Assembly (NCBI GenBank): GCA_035222895.1
Contig: JAVYIG010006409.1
Coordinates: 54,465 to 118,464, forward strand
Source: Strongylocentrotus droebachiensis
Taxonomy: Eukaryota > Echinodermata > Echinoidea > Camarodonta > Strongylocentrotidae
Direction: 5' to 3'
DNA length: 64,000 nt
Part shown: positions 63,937 to 64,000 of the stretch, in pieces
How the letters are laid out: every line of letters begins with the position of its first letter
Numbering within the stretch: the first letter of the stretch is position 1
Made by a program: the position numbers and the translations under genes
The notes under the pieces: model-generated
The model's database searches: none
Told to the model about the DNA's origin: nothing
Seen by the model: the letters and a program-made list of their open reading frames with translations, nothing else

Positions 63937-63969
63937 ACGTATGCAAGAATTTACGTGTCTTGCATACGT
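63937..63969. repeat. Perfect 12-bp hairpin near window end
   Basis: ACGTATGCAAGA and TCTTGCATACGT are exact inverted arms around a 9-nt loop. Just outside, GCAGTCAGACCGCAGCCGG and GCAGACGGTCTTGCC hint at a larger foldback cut by the window edge. Confidence 0.7.
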
Positions 63970-64000
63970 AATGAGTAGTGCAGACGGTCTTGCCGATCGG

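Larger units (their letters stand above)
33577..64000 (-). other. 30 kb upstream of exon A with no recognised exon
   Basis: A 5' exon must exist, because exon A starts mid-codon. I could not identify it: no short ATG exon ending in phase 1 at a good donor stood out. The region holds tandem duplications (33780-34166, 51395-51820), repeats (37026-37221, 44400-44610, 53396-53625, 54502-54703, 58911-59300, 60404-60553, 61201-61702), microsatellites (41904-41941, 44469-44508), purine- or pyrimidine-rich tracts (42640-42780, 60560-60890) and the GATAAACGC cluster (55720-56216). It may be first intron, upstream flank, or both. Confidence 0.6.

Noticed and set aside
1..64000. Autonomous transposon or retrovirus-like coding regions
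   Set aside because: No reverse transcriptase, integrase or transposase motif was seen in any ORF; all mobile elements noted are non-coding.
1..64000. CRISPR arrays or bacterial operons
   Set aside because: No regularly spaced identical repeats with unique spacers and no gene-dense stretches; the sequence is clearly eukaryotic.

Overview
This is a 64 kb piece of an animal nuclear genome: AT-rich, without operons or long intergenic ORFs, and dense in short foldback (MITE-like) repeats, tRNA-derived repeats, microsatellites and unusually many poly(G)/poly(C) runs. The only protein-coding gene I can support lies on the minus strand. Its exon structure is metazoan, and several dispersed repeats (the GGGCCCTGTTTCA... 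foldback, the TTAAAGGACAAGTCCAC... foldback) look like repeats I associate with sea urchin genomes. My best guess is an echinoid (about 0.7 sure). That guess rests on memory of repeat style, not on a search.

The gene is a DLC family RhoGAP (deleted in liver cancer 1; vertebrate paralogues DLC1, STARD13 and STARD8; fly crossveinless-c). Five consecutive coding exons can be placed with canonical GT/AG borders and matching phases: 33576-33505, 29864-29783, 22641-22581, 9559-7870 and 6712-6352 (all minus). Together they give 2,266 nt of continuous reading frame. The first three tiny exons encode the N-terminal SAM domain. The 1,690-nt exon encodes the acidic CAIS/RRWSR segment, a serine-rich region and a tensin-binding-like MYDN motif. 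The 361-nt exon encodes a Ser-Pro-rich and acidic linker ending in the family signature DSGVG.SLTR. The RhoGAP and START domains must lie left of position 1, and the transcription start and first coding exon lie somewhere to the right of 33576, perhaps outside the window.

Region by region: 1-6351 is incomplete intron; 6713-7869 is a short intron holding a foldback repeat; 9560-22580 is a 13 kb intron with a complex foldback and two MITEs; 22642-29782 is a 7.1 kb intron with a GC-richer island at 23.2-23.5 kb, tRNA-like repeats and a nested palindrome at 28.1 kb; 29865-33504 is a 3.6 kb intron with the longest G runs and a MITE; 33577-64000 is 30 kb with no recognised exon, holding tandem duplications, foldbacks and a striking cluster of the 9-mer GATAAACGC at 55.7-56.2 kb.

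I found no convincing new protein system. The most noteworthy non-coding signals are the GATAAACGC cluster, eight copies of the palindrome TACCGGTA, the nested palindrome at 28.1 kb, and the set of TTAA-ended foldback families.
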